Notes: generated by a model not told the origin, from the letters alone. A DNA stretch of 64,000 nucleotides from Gloeophyllum trabeum ATCC 11539 (GCF_000344685.1 NW_006920414.1:1642562-1706561), one strand, 5' to 3'; shown: positions 36,051 through 48,808, numbered from the stretch's first letter. A program made the numbers and translations.

Positions 36051-36160
36051 GCTCTTTTAGCAGCCTTCTTTGTGTGCACAGTTACATTATGTGCCATGTG
36101 TGGCTGTGATCGAGCCGCCCCACGACTTACACTTGTTCCTTTACGATCGACTTTCAAGGG

Positions 36161-39100
36161 ATGCCACGGCGGAAACGCGACTTATTGGATGACCTCGACT
36201 CTGATTCCTCTGTCGGGTCTGATGTCGAAGACATACCCGATTTACCTGACAACGACCCCGATCTACGAGAGGAACGCGAACTATTTGAGAACCCGTATGG
36301 ACGGAAGAAGAGAAGGAAGGGCGGGAAGGAGGACGCTATCTACGGTGTGTTTGCGGATGACAGCGAAGAAGAGGAGAAGTATACACCGAAGAAACGCGAG
36401 ACAAGGGGCAGACGAAGTGACTGGACTAAGGCACCAGCCTTTACAAAGGGGAATCAGAACGAGTCGAGCAAGCCTTCAGATGACGATCAGGTCATGGAGG
36501 ATGCGGATAATGCGGAAGATAGTGATGCAGGCTCAGTGGGCTCTGGTGACTCTGGAGACGCACACATGTCGGACGCCGCTTCTCCCGGACTCCGAGCGGA
36601 AGAGCCTGAAGAAGAGAGGGAGGATAGGGAGGCGGAGGAGGAAGAGGAACGGCAGCCCAAAGGTGGTCTAGGCATGGGGGCTTCTAAGGGTGCGTCCGCG
36701 AGCATGTTCACTGGCTTCAGCAGAGGCGGTATAGGCTCCGCTCGCCTACAGTCCACTCAGGATGACGCTGAGCAAGAGCCAGTACCCAAAGGAGGTATTG
36801 GTCTTGGTGGAGGCGCGCGCACGTCGAACAATGCATTTCCAGCTTTCGGTAAGGGGGGTATTGGCTCGTCACGTTCCACCCCTGCTACATCTCAGTCACC
36901 ACCACCCAGTCTGCCTTCTGGCCTACCCTCTGCCTTTGGTGCTTCCCGTACACAACGTTCATTCTTGCGGGATGGATCGACTGGTTCAGACGGAACTCGT
37001 ACTCCTCCCCCGCTAGCGCCCCATGAGCGGGCTCACTTCAGCAAGCTGCAAGGCACCTTCGGAGCCCGCATGCTCGAGAAGATGGGTTGGCAGGCTGGCA
37101 CAGGTCTGGGTGTTACCGGCGAGGGTATCGTGACTCCTGTCGAGTCCAAGCTACGCCCTGGAAAGATGGGTATCGCGTACAAGGGATTTAAAGAAAAAAC
37201 GGAGCAGTCTAAGGCTGAGGCCAGAAGGCGTGGTGAAGTCGTAAGCGATGACGAGGACGAAGGGAAGGCGAAGAAAGGCAGGAGAGCCGGTCGTACAGTA
37301 GAGGACAAATCAGAGGCTTGGAAAAAACCCAGGAAGACGAAAAGGAAAGTCCAGCACAAGACTTATGAGGAGATCCTCGCCGAAGCCGGTGATGAAGCAC
37401 CAGCGCCAGGTATTGGCCCGATTATCGACGCTACTGGAGCTACCGTAAGTCCCGCAAACATTGACCGGACGATCTCCAACTATTCATACTCTACTATAGC
37501 CCCGCGAAGTTTCGTCACTCGCTGAGGTATCCATGGCATCCTGGACGCCTTCCACAGACCCTACTAGAATTCCCGAAGTCCGACATAATCTGCGTCTCAT
37601 TGCTGATGCGTGTAAGGTCGATTTGGACGGGCTGGCCCGGGAAGCTCGAGCGCTGGAAGAGCGTAAAAAATGGGTCGGCAACGAAGACGCACGACTGAGG
37701 AAGAAAGTATCTGAAGAGGCCGGGTGTATGTGCAATGCTCCAATGTGTTATGATCGGGTATCTGACTTTCCAGACCACAGTGATTGAACGTCTGCAGCAG
37801 GTACACCTTGTCGCAGATGATATTAACGCTCAGGCTAAAGGTCTGGCTTCCACATACGAAGCTTCCATGGATGCTTTCTCCCCTCTTTTCGAGAAACTCC
37901 TCAGTCAGTTCTCACCAGAGTTTGATAAGTATCATCTGGACGAGATCGTGGTCGCAGCCATTGCACCGATAGTAAGCGCATGAGGTCGCTCATCCGGTCA
38001 AAATTCTGATACGATACCTGTTCAGTTCCGTAGGATGCTGGCCCAGTGGCGACCACTGGAGGATCCTGCTGCGTTCACGAGTATATTTCGTGCGTGGCGC
38101 GGTGCTTTGAAGGTTGCCCCTGAAGAGAAGCCTCGGAATCAACTGGATTTGTATGGCAGTGGGCGAGCTCTGACTAGCCCTGCTACTCAAGTGTAGGTCC
38201 TTCGGGTTTTCGTGTGCGTACTGCCACTGACGTTTGTATTTGTTCTCGAAAACAGGGATAAGCCCATGACGCCTTTTGAGAGCCTGTTGTGGAACGTGTG
38301 GTTACCGAAAGTACGATCTGTCATCAACAACGACTGGGATCCTAGGCAGCCTCAGCAGGCCGTCAAGCTATATGAGGCGTGGTCAATCTTCCTACCCCCT
38401 TTCATTCGTGATAATTTCTTTGATCAACTTATCTTACCGAAAGTCCGGAAGGCGGTAGCAGACTGGAATCCCCGGAAAGACACGGTGCCGCTGCAAACGC
38501 TCGTGTTCCTTTGGCTTCCCCATATTGGTCTGAGGATCGAAGAAGTTCTTGGGGACGCCAAGAGGAAGCTGAAGAGCTCTCTGAGAAGCTGGTCCCCCCG
38601 CGATGGCGTTCCTGAAGATCTGCTTGTTTGGAAGAACGTAAGTATCTTCCGGTCCGCGTCCTGTGGGCGTATCTAATGCCCGCAACTCTTAGGTGTTTGG
38701 TGCCGATGAATGGGACAATATGATGTTGAAGTACATCGTACCCAAACTTGGCGCGCTTCTCCGTGACGAATTCAAGATCGACCCGCGGAATCAAAACATG
38801 GAGCCAATCAATCAAGTCCTTGCCTGGGCCGACATTATCCGATCGTCTGTCTTCTCTCAAATATTGGAGACCGAGTTTTTCCCTAAGTGGCTCGAGATCC
38901 TGCACTTCTGGCTCATTCAGCCGAGTGCAAGTTTCGAGGAAGTCGCCCAGTGGTACTCCTTCTGGAAGGGCGTATTCCCAGAATATGTTCAAAGCATGCC
39001 AGATGTCCGGGATGAGTTCACGCGCGGCTTACAGCTAATGAACACGGCTATCGAACTCGGGCCCGAAGCACGCAATCGATTGCCGCGTCCGGAGCGTCGC

Positions 39101-39415
39101 AAGCCCGACCGCGCATCTAAAGCTACATCCCGACAGGGAACACCGAAGCCCAGGGCACCTCGCACGCAGGAGATCACCTTCCGTTCTATCGTGGAAGAGT
39201 ATGCTGCATCGCATAATCTCCTTTTCATACCGACTGGACGGGCCCATGAAACGTCGCGGATGCCCTTGTTCCGCGTCTCCCAGCGCGCGGACGGAAAAGG
39301 CGGGTTGATCGTATACATACAGGATGATGCTGTCTGGGCTCCTGAGCCTGACGGCCAGTATAGGGCGATAAGCCTGGAGACAATGGTAGCTCGAGCATTG
39401 AAGGACAATCGCTGA
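36161..39415 (+). CDS. SPP382: G-patch spliceosome disassembly factor Ntr1/Spp382 (TFIP11)
   Basis: The product should recruit and activate the DEAH helicase Prp43 to take apart the intron-lariat spliceosome in the nucleus. The N-terminus is acidic and disordered (MPRRKRDLLDDLDSDSSVGS), with repeated Gly-rich motifs of the form KGGIG or RGGIG. The G-patch runs from about 37,045 to 37,190 (ARMLEKMGWQAGTGLG, then GIVTPVESKLRPGKMGIAY). The C-terminal GCFC-type region shows TPFESLLWNVWLPKVRSVIN, NWNPRKDTVPL-like repeats and VLAWADIIRSSVFSQILE. The long first exon and about six short introns give roughly 900 residues, similar to TFIP11. The heavy intron load of the neighbouring genes fits the need for such a factor. 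Confidence 0.92.
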
Positions 39416-40693
39416 CGTGTACTGCGGACTTTGTAGAGCCCTTATCGGTGTTTCGTCCTGTATTCTATGTAATTCTGATATATCCTTCAACCTGTCAGCG
39501 GATTGGAGAGTACCGACAGTGCTCTCTGCAAGGCTGGACCTGATCCTTGTCGGGGAATGTCTGGCTCCTACTGGTAGGGTTAGGGTCGCAACCGGTACCG
39601 AGATAAACGAGTATAGTCCTTTGGTTTCCTTTCCATCACAGAAATAGCAAGCCTATCATCGATTAACTTAGTCATTGAGCTTATCATTGCGTGGCTTCTC
39701 CATTCTGAGACGCCGCAGCCACACAATTATTGCTGCATTCCGTGACACCGGTACCGCCCATGTGTTCTTTCATAGGCTGCTCAATACTGGTGCACCTCTA
39801 TCATCGTCCATATGGAAAGGCACTCTAGCACCTACCATTACATCAGTCATACACGAATGAACTAGCTGAACTCTATCGACCCCAAGTTGTGTCCGTGAAT
39901 GTGCTAATTACTGACGGATCATTGCGACGTGGACGGTGCAAGCTGTCGTCGCGAAAGATGGCGCCCGAGGCCTCGACAAGCCTATCTCAATGCCACGTAT
40001 CCTTCCCATCTTTGCGAGTCGAGCGTTGGCAACTTTTAAAGCGTTGGCCAGGTGCTGACTTTGAAACTAAGTCAGGTGTAAAGTATCTTCCTCGTGATCT
40101 ACACACTTCACCATGTTTCACGTTTCGTTGGAAATGAAGAGAGTACTAGTGCAACTATCCATAGGGAGAGTTACAAACATATCGCCGACTGACGACTGAC
40201 GACTGACGGGAGTAATTGTCGTTAGTATGTCTGTACCGCTCGCGACAATACTACGTTCTGCAGACAAGACAGCGCCGACGTCGTACATTTGGTCGATTAG
40301 CATATCGCCACAATGCGCCGCTCAGACGCTAACGCTACTATGATAACTCCGAGGTCGGCGGTTGTGCTAGTGCATACGGAGTCTATCGCAGCACCCTGCA
40401 CATCATTCGGATCCTTTAGGCCGTAGTGTGTATCCTCGTGTCGATCAGGGCTAACTTGCTCCTCCGTGCCACAGTAAGCTTGCGACAGAAAGACAATAAA
40501 TATTGCATAAAGTCAATTGATTCATGTGACATTACAGAGCTCCCATAATCCATAGGCGCATAAGAAATTACACTGTAGAAGTACGATATAAACACACATA
40601 GTATACAGTAGTCTATACTCAGCCTCGTATAAAGTCGTAAAGCGTGCCGTGACCAATGATAAATAATGATAGGATTGAATGAGAGGTCCATGC
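39416..40693. other. Convergent intergenic region without recognised gene
   Basis: These 1,278 bp lie between the 3' ends of Ntr1 and the zinc-finger gene. Only short frames with no familiar motif are present, and the sequence is AT-richer than the genes. A small tandem repeat (three copies of GACTGAC) lies at 40,187-40,207. Confidence 0.5.
40187..40207 (+). repeat. Three-copy 7-bp tandem repeat (GACTGAC)
   Basis: Three perfect back-to-back copies lie in non-coding sequence. This is probably a minor microsatellite-like repeat. Confidence 0.8.
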
Positions 40694-42306
40694 TTATGCT
40701 TGGAATCCCGCGGGATGGTGGTGCATGTGTGGTGGTGGTGGGAGTGGTGGGAGCGCGGACCTGGTCGCCTTGCGGCTTGCAGGACACTTGTGATTTTTGA
40801 GGGTCATCTCGCTCGAGAAGAAGCGCCTGCACCGATCGCAGGTCCAGTCGGGGACTTTACCGTGCTGCGAGACCTGTAAGTTAAGGCGTTTACGTTAAAT
40901 TGCTTGATCGATGGACAGCTAGTAACACGTGTACGAACCTCATGTCGCATCATGTCGTGCCGTCGCGAGAACGTCTCGCTGCAGTGCGCGCAGTCGAAAC
41001 GCCTTTTCTTCTTCCTGGCGTGGACGGAGGCGTGCACGCTGTAGGTGTACTCGTTCTTGAACGAGCGGTCGCATCCTTCGTGCTCGCAGCGGATCCGCGG
41101 AGTGGGCTTGGAGGACTGTCCGTCCGACATCGCCGAGTAGGAAGAAGCATCGGACTCGTCGAACGCGCAGGGAGGTGGCAGGGGATGGGAGTTCAGTTGT
41201 ACTTGGGATGAGGAAGCATGGGGAACCTCGGAGTAAGGTGGCATGGACTGCGATGAGCTATCAGACATTTCTGCGTCGCAGGAGCTCCCGGGGGAGGTGT
41301 GAGAGGAGCCGGCATGGCTCGGCGGTGGGTTGGTGAACTCGAAGGCGGACATGTGCGGCGACGAAGTCGCCGTGTCTGCGCGTTCGGCATGGACCCACTG
41401 GCCCTCTGCGGGGAGAGGCGCACAGACCTCGGACCCATAGAACACCTCAGAAGGGTTGCTATATGAGCCTGTCGTCTCGAGGATGGATGAATCTATAAAT
41501 CGCTTGTTTAAATAGGCGCAATAGAGCAAAACCCAATTGCCTCACCAGCGTTGTTGACCCATTGCGCAATATCGGGGGAGAACGCAGCTGGCGATTGTTC
41601 GAGCTCGTTCCACTTCATGGAAGTGATGAAGCGTTGCCAGTCGTGCTCCGAGTCAGCGGGCAGCCACTGGAACAGGCCCGGCTGGTGGTCGGATCCGAGC
41701 TTCCGTGGCACATCGGACACAGCAGGGATGCAGGGGGTGTTGAGGGCGGTCGACATCGGACTGAATTCTCGGTGGCTCAGAGCAGGTGTGAGCTCAAGGG
41801 CCATATCTGTTGTATTGTATAAGCCACTTGCTTCTGGATTCAGATACGATGCTTCTTACCTGGCATGGATGGGGACTCTCTCCATTGCTCGGCACGAACG
41901 TCCTGACTCTTTGGAGCAGGGACTGCGGGAGAGACCTCCACGACGGGATCACTGGGAGGAGTCTCGACGGGCACCTCTTGGCGTTCTGAGTTCTACAAAA
42001 TATGACACGCATGAGCCACCCAGAGCTAAGACATATTACAGGGGAGAAACGCACGGAGGATTCGACGTTTGCCTCGTTGGTTTGTTCGGCTTCTGATGCA
42101 GGATCGCTGACGACGAACAATGCTAGAGTATTGCGTCCATTCATTCCGGACACGTTGACTTTGATAGAGAGTGAGCTTGCGAGACGCGCAAGGCTCACAG
42201 GCTGAGAGAGTGGTTCCCATTGGATACTTGGTGGCTTTCCAGGGTTGGAGAAGTCCAGGCAGAGCTTGTGCTCCGCGAGCAGGTCAAGTGAGAAACAGTG
42301 CGACAT
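40694..42306 (-). CDS. C2H2 zinc-finger protein, putative transcription factor
   Basis: This is a likely DNA-binding regulator; its targets are unknown. The start gives MSHCFSLDLLAEHKLCLDFS, followed by a 5' domain I do not recognise and a Pro/Ser/Glu-rich disordered middle. Three fingers lie near the C-terminus. The first is C-x4-C-x12-H-x3-H (CEHEGCDRSFKNEYTYSVH). The second is C-x2-C-x12-H-x4-H, with an intron before its last His. The third is C-x2-C-x12-H followed only by Lys-Cys (CDRCRRFFSSEMTLKNHKC), so it lacks normal C2H2 spacing. A His-rich tail ends HHHPAGFQA. The last intron uses an unusual GTTCGT donor. A TATA-like element lies at 42,362-42,370, about 56-64 nt upstream of the ATG. 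Confidence 0.82.
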
Positions 42307-42361
42307 TGTCTTTCAACGAAACACAGGCAGAAGGCAAGGTTTTGTCTTCGGACGCGCGCTA

Positions 42362-42370
42362 CCTTATATA
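42362..42370 (-). promoter_or_regulatory. TATA-like box of the C2H2 zinc-finger gene
   Basis: The minus strand reads TATATAAGG. Its distance to the start codon is compatible with a TATA box and a short 5' leader. Confidence 0.5.
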
Positions 42371-45194
42371 CAGGATCAATACTTGAATTGAGTCCGCATT
42401 CGACGGAGGTGCTCGCATCGCCATCAGTGGAGGGTAAGGTACGCCGCCGACTTTTTCAAATCATCAAGTGATTGCATTGATGCGCATTTGCCTGTTTCAA
42501 CGACGGCCTGCGATAGCTAGGATCTAGTTCAGCCTGAGTATACCAACGAACGATGAGTCTAGGGGCATCAGTCTACGATGATCGGAGGCAATATGTGACG
42601 GGACCACCACTGCCCGCCGACACGCCTCCCAATTCAGCGCGCCATTGCCACGATCGGTAGTTCGGCCTGCTCCCCACACCAATGGGTGGAATTGGCACAT
42701 ATGATAGCTCCACTGTTGTACAGCGACTGGCCACAAGGCATCGTCGGAATGGATGAGTTGCAGCACATATGCACATAGACGTCTGTCTTTGTCCGCCACC
42801 GAGACAGTTCCGGCGACTGCGGGGAATGAGCGCGCCCTTGTTATGGCACTTTACTGACCTTCCTGAGTATGCCCAGCGTTTGTTGAATTGCAACGGACTT
42901 GTGAAGATACGACCATACCAAAGAGACGTGGGAGGACTCCCTTATTCGGGCGTAGCCTTTTGTTCGGAGTGTGAATCACCGATGTCGCCTTTGAGATCCA
43001 ACTGAATTATCTACTGCAGCGTCTCCCACACGCAGGATGGCGGAGTACGGTAGTAATGCCCAGCCGGCGCACGTTGCAGCAACCCTTCATTTTGGCGTCG
43101 GTGACCGCGGCGAGGCATTCCTGCGCTTCCATACCATTCCGAGTACAGTCATTCGGGGAAACTCAAATAATTCTGTCTTGGCCTAACCAACCCAACAACC
43201 CATCCAGTGATTGCCTCTGTACAGGTGCTGCTTACAACCCTCCAGCTGCGCCGCCACAAACGCGCCTCGGACCAGTGACATTCGTGAGTACTTGTGGCGG
43301 CGATCCCAACTAAATTTGATTGGCTGCGATTTGTCCTGATTGCCGCCACGATAACGCCTAACGTCATCTCCGTATATCCTGCCCCTATTCGGAATCGGCG
43401 TTGCACTTGCACAAGTGAGTATCCTGGAACTCCGAGGAGCTTTTGACTTTGTTAGAGAATAAAAGTAAGTGTATCGAGAAGGACCCATTAATCCCGGTGG
43501 TTTGTAGAACCATGGACTGCACACTCACAGTCTTCCACCTGGTTCTGCCTAACAAGATCTGGTGATCTCCCGTGGACTGACGCTGTGCCTATGATCAAGA
43601 TTCTCAGCGGCAATCTAATCAATCCGCTCGCTACGCGACCTCATGCACTACGCGAGACCTTTGAGGTATGTATAACGTGTCACACCAGGTTTGGCGCTAG
43701 CGCCCTTGCTGAAGCTGTGGACCCTCGTATAGCCTTGGTATCCATTTCCATTAGTCTCCAGCTACAGAGGGGTGAAACATCACGACAACTACGATGGACA
43801 TCTTCGCTGTACCCCGCCCATTTAGCCTTTGTGCAGCTGTACGTGCAGTTACTTCCGCACTGCTGACAGGAGGGTGACGTGGGAGGCCGCGGTGCCTTTG
43901 CTCAGCTTTGCTCGTGAGGAATCCCAAGATCGACGCGGAGGCCGATGGAATGGCGGCAATCATCCTAGCTGCGACCTTTAAATTGTCATCCTCGACTGTA
44001 CCTCTTCACGAAGGGCCCCTGAAGCCGCCCTGTCACCTGGCGCGTGAATGTATATCGCCTGAACGGTCATCATGTCGCAATCTCCCTACAGGCTAGGCAT
44101 CATCACCAGTCGCGACAATACAAGCTGCCGTGATGCTGGACGTTGCCCCGAAGCGCGCGCCGCGGCAATTAACTTCTGTACACACAGAGGCTTTTGGAAA
44201 GGCGATTTGTTCACAACCCGTGCGATAGAAAAATGCTCACATCATCGGGTTAACGGCATACACTGGTGCGAGTTGTAGGACGTGCGATGACACCGGGACC
44301 CGACACAGTCCGATTCAGCAGGCCACACGCACGGCTCGAGTGAGACGGAATATCCTAACATGTCGGACACCTCGGTTCGTGGTTCGTGCAGCATGTTCTT
44401 GATATGACAAGCGAATGGAGACCAGTCTCAAAGGGACATCGCTTTTCCTCCTTACCCCGCTGGGTTCGTCGGACTCGGTTTCCGAGAATTTGCCGAACTC
44501 TAATTCCCCAAAACATCCATCGGCCACTTCTGTCCGTACCACATCAGATCAAGAGTAAACTAGCTGCAGGCCGGAATCATAGTGAGTGGATTTTCAGTAC
44601 AGGAACGTTGTACACTTGAAATATTGACTCCAGACATATGGGGGATACCTTGGATTGACATACATTCTTGTGATGGGGTACTTATGAGTGCTCTATATCT
44701 CAGCCATACTGAGGCGTTTGTTGCGTCAGGCGGTCATTCGAAGCTGAAAAGTAAGAGACCATACACAAGGGCAGCAACTCGGCAAACCCGGTTTTATCAT
44801 CAGGAAAGGACACCGCTCTTACGGATCAAGTCCCTGAAAATCCAAACCAGTGCCAAGTACCCATGCGTGGATGATCGTTGCCCAACCTCAGGGTTAGTAG
44901 ACAGCCCTGCCGGAATACGATGAACCAATGGCAGGGCCGGAGGCGTGCTATTGCCAGAGTGGCATTGTCCTCGTCCTCTCTGACAACGGCGCTCCTATCT
45001 GTACGCTGGAGATGTTGCATCATGTCACAGCGGATATCACCATGCCCTCGACGACGTCCCAAGGGACCGTACCAGCACCAGGGGCCGATGGGGGACTATT
45101 AGATTGCACTGTTGTAGCGAGTGCTGGGGTATTTTGGCTGGATGAATTGATTCAGAGATTGCCTATCGATTCAGGGCAACATACGCCCTGATAT

Positions 45195-45270
45195 CAAGGA
45201 TCGAGGGTGCCTATAATAATCCCTGGATTCCGCAGCTATCATTGAAATGATAATAGACGCTCGATCCTTG
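45195..45270. repeat. Nested inverted repeat in the gene desert
   Basis: CAAGGATCGAG (45,195-45,205) is perfectly inverted as CTCGATCCTTG (45,260-45,270). Inside the 54-nt spacer is a second perfect hairpin, TATCAT-TGAA-ATGATA (45,237-45,252). I see no flanking target-site duplication. Confidence 0.75.
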
Positions 45271-47268
45271 GGGGGTTACAGAGGGAAACGAGATCAATAA
45301 TTAGGTCAGGATGTGATAAACTTGCAAGTTGCACACTACAAATATAGCATTTTAGGCTTTGCTTTCTCCATGAGCCCTGAAGATGATCATACCGTTCGAA
45401 GCAAGGTTAACAGAGACACAATCAGTTGCCGTTTCCTTTTGGCATACCCTGACACGCCAAAACATACGTATCCTCAAGCGGAAAGCGTGGTCACGCATAA
45501 CAAACGCAGCACAGCATCTGTGATCCTGGATCTCTCCCTCGTGCGGTGGCGGTACCTGGAGATTCCTCTATCACTACCAGCCGCAACCTCGACATTGCAT
45601 CATCATCATCATCTAGCTAGGAACAGTCAATCAAAGGTCTTCATGCTAATTGTAGCCTCCGCCTTCGCCGCGTAGATGGGTCCGTGACCGAGATGGCCAC
45701 AAGTCCGAGCATTCGGTCCTATGCGTGTATTCCTGGCGAGTATATACGTACTGAACATGTCCAACGAAGCTGGATACCGACCTTTTTCAACGATTAGCTA
45801 CCGTACCTAGCTAGCCGTCATCATTTAATTCAAATACACCGTACTTGGTATAGTTAACCACGGCGACGCGAGCCGGATGACTGGCCCTTGGATGTCGATA
45901 GTCCATAACAGAGGCAGAGTGAAAGGACCTCTTCCCCATAAAGCGGAACCGGATAGCAGCTTCTAAGCGTCCCGTCAGGTAGCGTCAGGTACGCTGCTAC
46001 TCGGGGAGGGGAAGAAAGCGCCGATCAAAGTGCAATCTTCTCAGAGGCACGCTTCTTGATTCTCCAGGGAAGTGCTCAGGACTGCCGATACCGTGGCGAG
46101 GTCTGTAGACCTATACGGTAAAGGCACAGAGTAGCACCTCATGGACTTCTCCTCTATTCCGATTCATCCACTTGCAAGCAAATACGAACGACACTCGGTC
46201 GAACAACTGCGTCGCGAACTCATGCCTCGGCAGCGATCCTGCTTGAGTTCAACTGAGCTTGGTGTGTATTTTGCTGCGGATTGTCTGCTCGGATAAGATA
46301 CTCGCGTCAGTACGCACGCACCCGCTACCATCAGCATCTCATTTGATCTCCCATAAGGGACCTGTCAACCATTGGTAAGTCTGTATATGAGGGACCCGGG
46401 GATATGGCTCCTGGCACACTAACTTTATCTGCTATGGTATCTGTCAGTTACATCGACGCTATGGACGCAGTATGAGGATATTGTTCGCACGGATCTGTGG
46501 GCCCCCCTCACGCTCGGGTAGGCGTGCATGCCGAAACGGCGGACGTCCCTGCCTCCCGAAGAGAAAAAGGTCAGACTGATCGAAAGAAACCTGCGAATTT
46601 GCGGAAGTCTACATACTGGGCATCCGAGTTCTGCAAACAGCATCGCAACCACCGTCGGTCGGGACCTGATAGGTGGTTGGACAGGCATCACCGTCCTCGA
46701 CGCGCATCCACGGTGTTTTACCTACCCCAACCTGTAACTCCAGCTACCGGGACCTATTAATACGTGACAGCCTGACAGGAGTGGGCTGCCTCAGTCTGAC
46801 TGCCTGCCGCCGGCTTAGCCACGGCGAAAGGAGAAGAGGAAATACTGACTTAGACAGACCGGGTTCCCAGGTTCTACAGATGCGAGTATGATGCCAGAAC
46901 AGACCGATTCTGGCCTGGATTTCTCTCGCAGTACCCCTGCCGCGATGATTTATTGACTTCGAGGACACATGGAACTGACTGTCGATTAGACTGCAGTGTC
47001 AGAAAGTATCGCACGCCTTGGCCGCCACCTAAAAGAGAGGCTGATACGAACGCGAGTCGTTGATATCATCCGCTGCGAACCATTGCATATGGCCGAGATT
47101 CATCCAACAGTGCACCTTGAAGTGAAGGCATTCCCAGAGACGAAACGTACGGCTGTATGCGCGTAAGCATGAGTGCCTTCTGCGCAATTCCAAGTACCTG
47201 GCAAATGCTGATGGCCGCGGACGACCATAAGATGGAAGTGCTGAGTTCACTGCTCAATAGCGCCCTGA

Positions 47269-47922
47269 TTATGATTTTCCCATCATTGCAGATCGCGAAG
47301 AGTTGACCAGCCCCGGATTAATATAATGGCCGTAGTCACTAAGTCTTACTGAACACGACGCACATGCAAGGCACGAGCACGGTATCGCCGACAAAGTCGG
47401 ACAAGAGCTCGTATTCCAGCCGTGGAGATAGCAGACCTGGCTCAACAGATATTCATAGTAAATTAGCCGACCGCCTGAGATCGCCAGTGGGATAAAGACA
47501 AATAGATAATATTCCCTAGGGCGTGCGTGATAAGTAATGGCCTCGTACGGAGATGGCGCTAGACCTGAACCGAGCACTGGCAGGGCCCTGACGATCTTCA
47601 GGACATTATGATTGCCGACAGATGCGGGAACACGAGATTGGAAAGACAGACCCCGTTTGAAGGCCTGGGCGGGTGCGTACGAGTGGAAGAGCCGGGCTGG
47701 ACCGCGCTGTTCTGCACAGCACAAACCAACAGGATGTATGCGGTGGGAGTCGGAGGAAGTCAGGGAACGGACACGGGATGCCATGAGTAGAACGCGTCGG
47801 TGGCGAAGAGTACGGCAGCTGTTACGAACGCATCTGCCAACCTCTGTGGCAAAATCATGCTTCGTATCCACGTCAGGAGACGAGTCGGATGCAGTCTCTT
47901 CAATGGAGACCTCGATGCTCAT
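47269..47922 (-). other. Isolated 217-codon ORF, doubtful gene
   Basis: This is the longest open frame in the desert. It starts MSIEVSIEETASDSSPDVDT, is basic and Ser/Arg/His-rich, and has a moderately hydrophobic part (EYYLFVFIPLAISGG) and a Cys-rich stretch (IPCSCLACASCS) near the C-terminus. I recognise no family. Because the opposite strand is also open for 125 codons across the same stretch, local composition may explain it. I do not call it a gene. Confidence 0.25.
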
Positions 47923-48808
47923 GCTCGAGGGAAACGTACCTGCACTGGATGGCGCCTACCCGAGAGCACGGTTTGTGAGGGCTACCTGAGGAGATTCGTG
48001 CAACGTATTCAGCATAATGCACCCGAAAATTACAGGCCAGCGTGCCATTCCGGCAGTCAGGAGCCCGGTGTGGACTCAAGAGGGAGGCGGGGACGTGATC
48101 TAGCCAATTGACAGCGCAGATTTGTGTCTAGGAACCTGCTCCGGACTCGGATGCAAAACAGTTCCGGTCCCGCATCTATCTGTCATATTTACGACCGGTC
48201 AGACGCCATATGAATGGAAAACCAACCAAGGAGTAAGATGTGAATGAGTCACCGGCTCGATTCCGTCGTATTCAACATCCGTACGCTGCGATAACCCATA
48301 CATTCGGGCACCCCCGGAATTGGACACAGGTGATAGCTAGTGGCAGGCCCCGGATGTACAGGCTATCGCAGAATACGGAGCAATTGTGGAGCCGGTAATG
48401 AAGAGTAAATTAGATGTGTTTCTGCTCGTTTGACATACCGTAACTCGACGATACATTCGTCATGGTTCGCCCTAGCAACATGCAGATTGCTGAGGTGCCT
48501 GGACAGAGATCTTCCGTTCGAAAAAATCAAAGCCAGGTTCAGTTCAATGAATCTCATCCGCGCTATTTGTCTAGCATATGACCAATGTCGAAAGGGTCAG
48601 GATGATTGCCAGAGACTGCGACTGGAGAGGACCGTGACTCGGACAGAACGCAATTGCAAGACAGATAACTCACTCGGCAATAGCCGCGTAGATCGAAGCG
48701 CCCGAGCTTACTAAGCAACGCCTGCCCAGGAAAGTTTACGGCCCAGTACCGCGTCGCCGAACCCTCAAGACCGTCGTCGACGACACCAACGCTTCAAGGA
48801 AACTCAAG

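Larger units (their letters stand above)
35815..36160. promoter_or_regulatory. Divergent region Rpt4 / Ntr1 containing a tRNA gene
   Basis: These 346 bp hold the Rpt4 promoter (minus), a complete tRNA-Pro gene (35,959-36,041) and the Ntr1 leader (plus). Only 119 bp remain between the tRNA 3' end and the Ntr1 ATG, so Ntr1 transcription probably starts within or just downstream of a Pol III unit. Confidence 0.5.
42307..48808. other. 6.5-kb region without recognised genes
   Basis: Elsewhere in the window genes are usually less than 1.3 kb apart. Here I found no conserved protein, tRNA, rRNA, long terminal repeat or transposase motif on either strand. Open frames are short and scattered, apart from one of 217 codons on the minus strand (47,269-47,922). 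CpG is still present, so there is no obvious sign of heavy C-to-T repeat mutation. The region could hold non-coding RNA, an old decayed element or very fast-evolving genes; the sequence alone does not decide. Confidence 0.55.

Noticed and set aside
42307..48808. Decayed LTR retrotransposon or RIP-mutated repeat in the desert
   Set aside because: I found no paired long terminal repeats, reverse-transcriptase or integrase motif, and CpG is not strongly depleted. A repeat-library search could still change this.
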